5,351 bases of DNA from Bifidobacteriaceae bacterium. Its GTDB lineage: Bacteria; Actinomycetota; Actinomycetes; Actinomycetales; WQXJ01. Both the position numbers and the translations under genes were made by a program. The stretch is taken from assembly GCA_031268115.1 (NCBI GenBank), contig JAIRXV010000448.1, positions 1 through 5,351 on the forward strand, read 5' to 3'. The notes beneath the pieces are model-generated. The model ran no database searches, was not told where the DNA came from, and saw only the letters and a list, made by a program, of their open reading frames with translations. This document shows, one piece after another, positions 4,811 to 5,351 of this stretch; positions within the stretch are counted from its first letter, which is position 1; each line of letters starts with the position of its first letter.

Positions 4811-5351
4811 TTAGGGCCGCTCGCGCAGGCGCGCCAGTTCTTCTTCGACGATGCCGTCCTCTAGCTTGGTGAACACCGGCACGGGCGCGGGAACCGCCTG
4901 GCCCACCGGGATAGGCTCACGCGCCCAGGCCGGCGAATCCGAATAGTCCCCTGTGATGATCGGATAGCGACGCGATGGAACATCTAGGTCCTCGACTTCC
5001 TCAATCACTGGGGCGTCGCCGAACTGCCGGTCGAACCCCAACGCCCGATCAACCGCTTGTGCCGCGTGAGGCAAGAATGGCGCGAGAAGCCGGTTGCAAT
5101 CGCTCACGGCCTGTGCGGCCACGTGTAGTACGGACCTCATTCGCTCCCGATCCGAATCGTCGCCCTTCGCCAACTTCCATGGCGCCGTAGCAGCCAAATA
5201 CTTGTTGACTTCGCCAACGGTCCGCATCCCCGCCACAATACCGGCCCGCTGTCGATGGCGTCCGATGGCGGCACCCACCTCCGCAAACGCATCCGCCGTG
5301 GCCTCCAGCACGCCATCGTCGGCCGGTGTGCGCTCACCGGGGGGCGGAATG
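4811..5351 (-). CDS. metG: methionyl-tRNA synthetase, C-terminal part (5' end outside window)
   Basis: These are the last 179 complete codons of the cytosolic enzyme that attaches methionine to tRNA-Met (EC 6.1.1.10). The frame is open to the right edge, so the catalytic domain (HIGH and KMSKS motifs) lies outside; the stop is TAA at 4811-4813. What is visible is the helical anticodon-binding domain: GMRTVGEVNKYLAATAPWKLAK carries the conserved N-x-Y and Pro-Trp pair (the E. coli Pro460/Trp461 position as I recall it), then VLHVAAQAVSDCNRLLAPFLPHAAQAVDRALG. A linker with EDLDVPSRRYPIITGDY and AWAREPIPVG follows, and the end is VFTKLEDGIVEEELARLRERP. This ending resembles actinobacterial MetRS without the extra tRNA-binding (Trbp111-like) domain. 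The GTG at 5309-5311 is internal, not the start, because the frame continues upstream (IPPPGERTPADDG). The gene converges on serA. Confidence 0.93.
   Translation of the reverse strand, partial: IPPPGERTPADDGVLEATADAFAEVGAAIGRHRQRAGIVAGMRTVGEVNKYLAATAPWKLAKGDDSDRERMRSVLHVAAQAVSDCNRLLAPFLPHAAQAVDRALGFDRQFGDAPVIEEVEDLDVPSRRYPIITGDYSDSPAWAREPIPVGQAVPAPVPVFTKLEDGIVEEELARLRERP

Noticed and set aside
4811..5311. metG start at the GTG of 5309-5311
   Set aside because: The frame continues upstream to the window edge with MetRS-like sequence, and the anticodon-binding domain requires a preceding catalytic domain, so this is an internal codon.

Overview
The window is GC-rich bacterial DNA with dense, mostly co-directional genes. 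It looks actinobacterial (Actinomycetota): coding regions prefer G or C at third positions, the DEAD-box helicase has the actinobacterial RhlE-like layout ('SPHLYTDL' then 'DAEQLEDLGETG', followed by a long Arg/Gly-rich tail), and the MetRS C-terminus ends in an actinobacterial-looking 'VFTKLEDGIVEEELARL'. These family judgements come from memory of such proteins, not from a search. The genus cannot be named.

Layout. Bases 1-320 hold no clear complete gene. There may be the tail of an upstream plus-strand gene, a terminator-like hairpin at 79-102, and a structured leader. Bases 321-1976 encode a complete DEAD-box RNA helicase (rhlE-like). Bases 1977-2363 are a 387-base non-coding stretch filled with hairpins, including an unusual 50-base structured element (2112-2161). 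Bases 2364-3446 encode phosphoserine aminotransferase (serC) and 3501-4670 encode D-3-phosphoglycerate dehydrogenase (serA). Both are complete and on the same strand, 54 bases apart. Bases 4671-4810 form a convergent intergenic region with a hairpin around the serA stop, a second copy of the 50-base element (4696-4745), and a hairpin just past metG. Bases 4811-5351, minus strand, are the C-terminal part of methionyl-tRNA synthetase (metG), which continues beyond the right edge.

How the genes work together. SerA oxidises 3-phosphoglycerate to 3-phosphohydroxypyruvate, and SerC transaminates this to phosphoserine. The pair supplies the first two steps of serine synthesis; serB is not in the window. 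Both enzymes are of the short type that I associate with Firmicutes, Bacteroidota and (for SerC) enterobacteria, rather than the type familiar from mycobacteria. The helicase and MetRS are RNA-handling housekeeping proteins with no obvious functional link to serine synthesis.

Most interesting signal. Two copies of a 50-base element (42/50 identical by eye, same orientation, no indels) bracket serC-serA. Each folds into the same 45-base hairpin. Of the eight differences, two pairs are compensatory (G.U to U-A, and A-U to G-C), three fall in loops and one weakens a pair. Next to the serC-proximal copy only, a 10-base sequence (2194-2203) is perfectly complementary to the 3' arm of the hairpin. 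This allows two mutually exclusive folds upstream of serC. The element could be a cis-regulatory RNA of the serine operon or a dispersed palindromic repeat; the window alone cannot decide.
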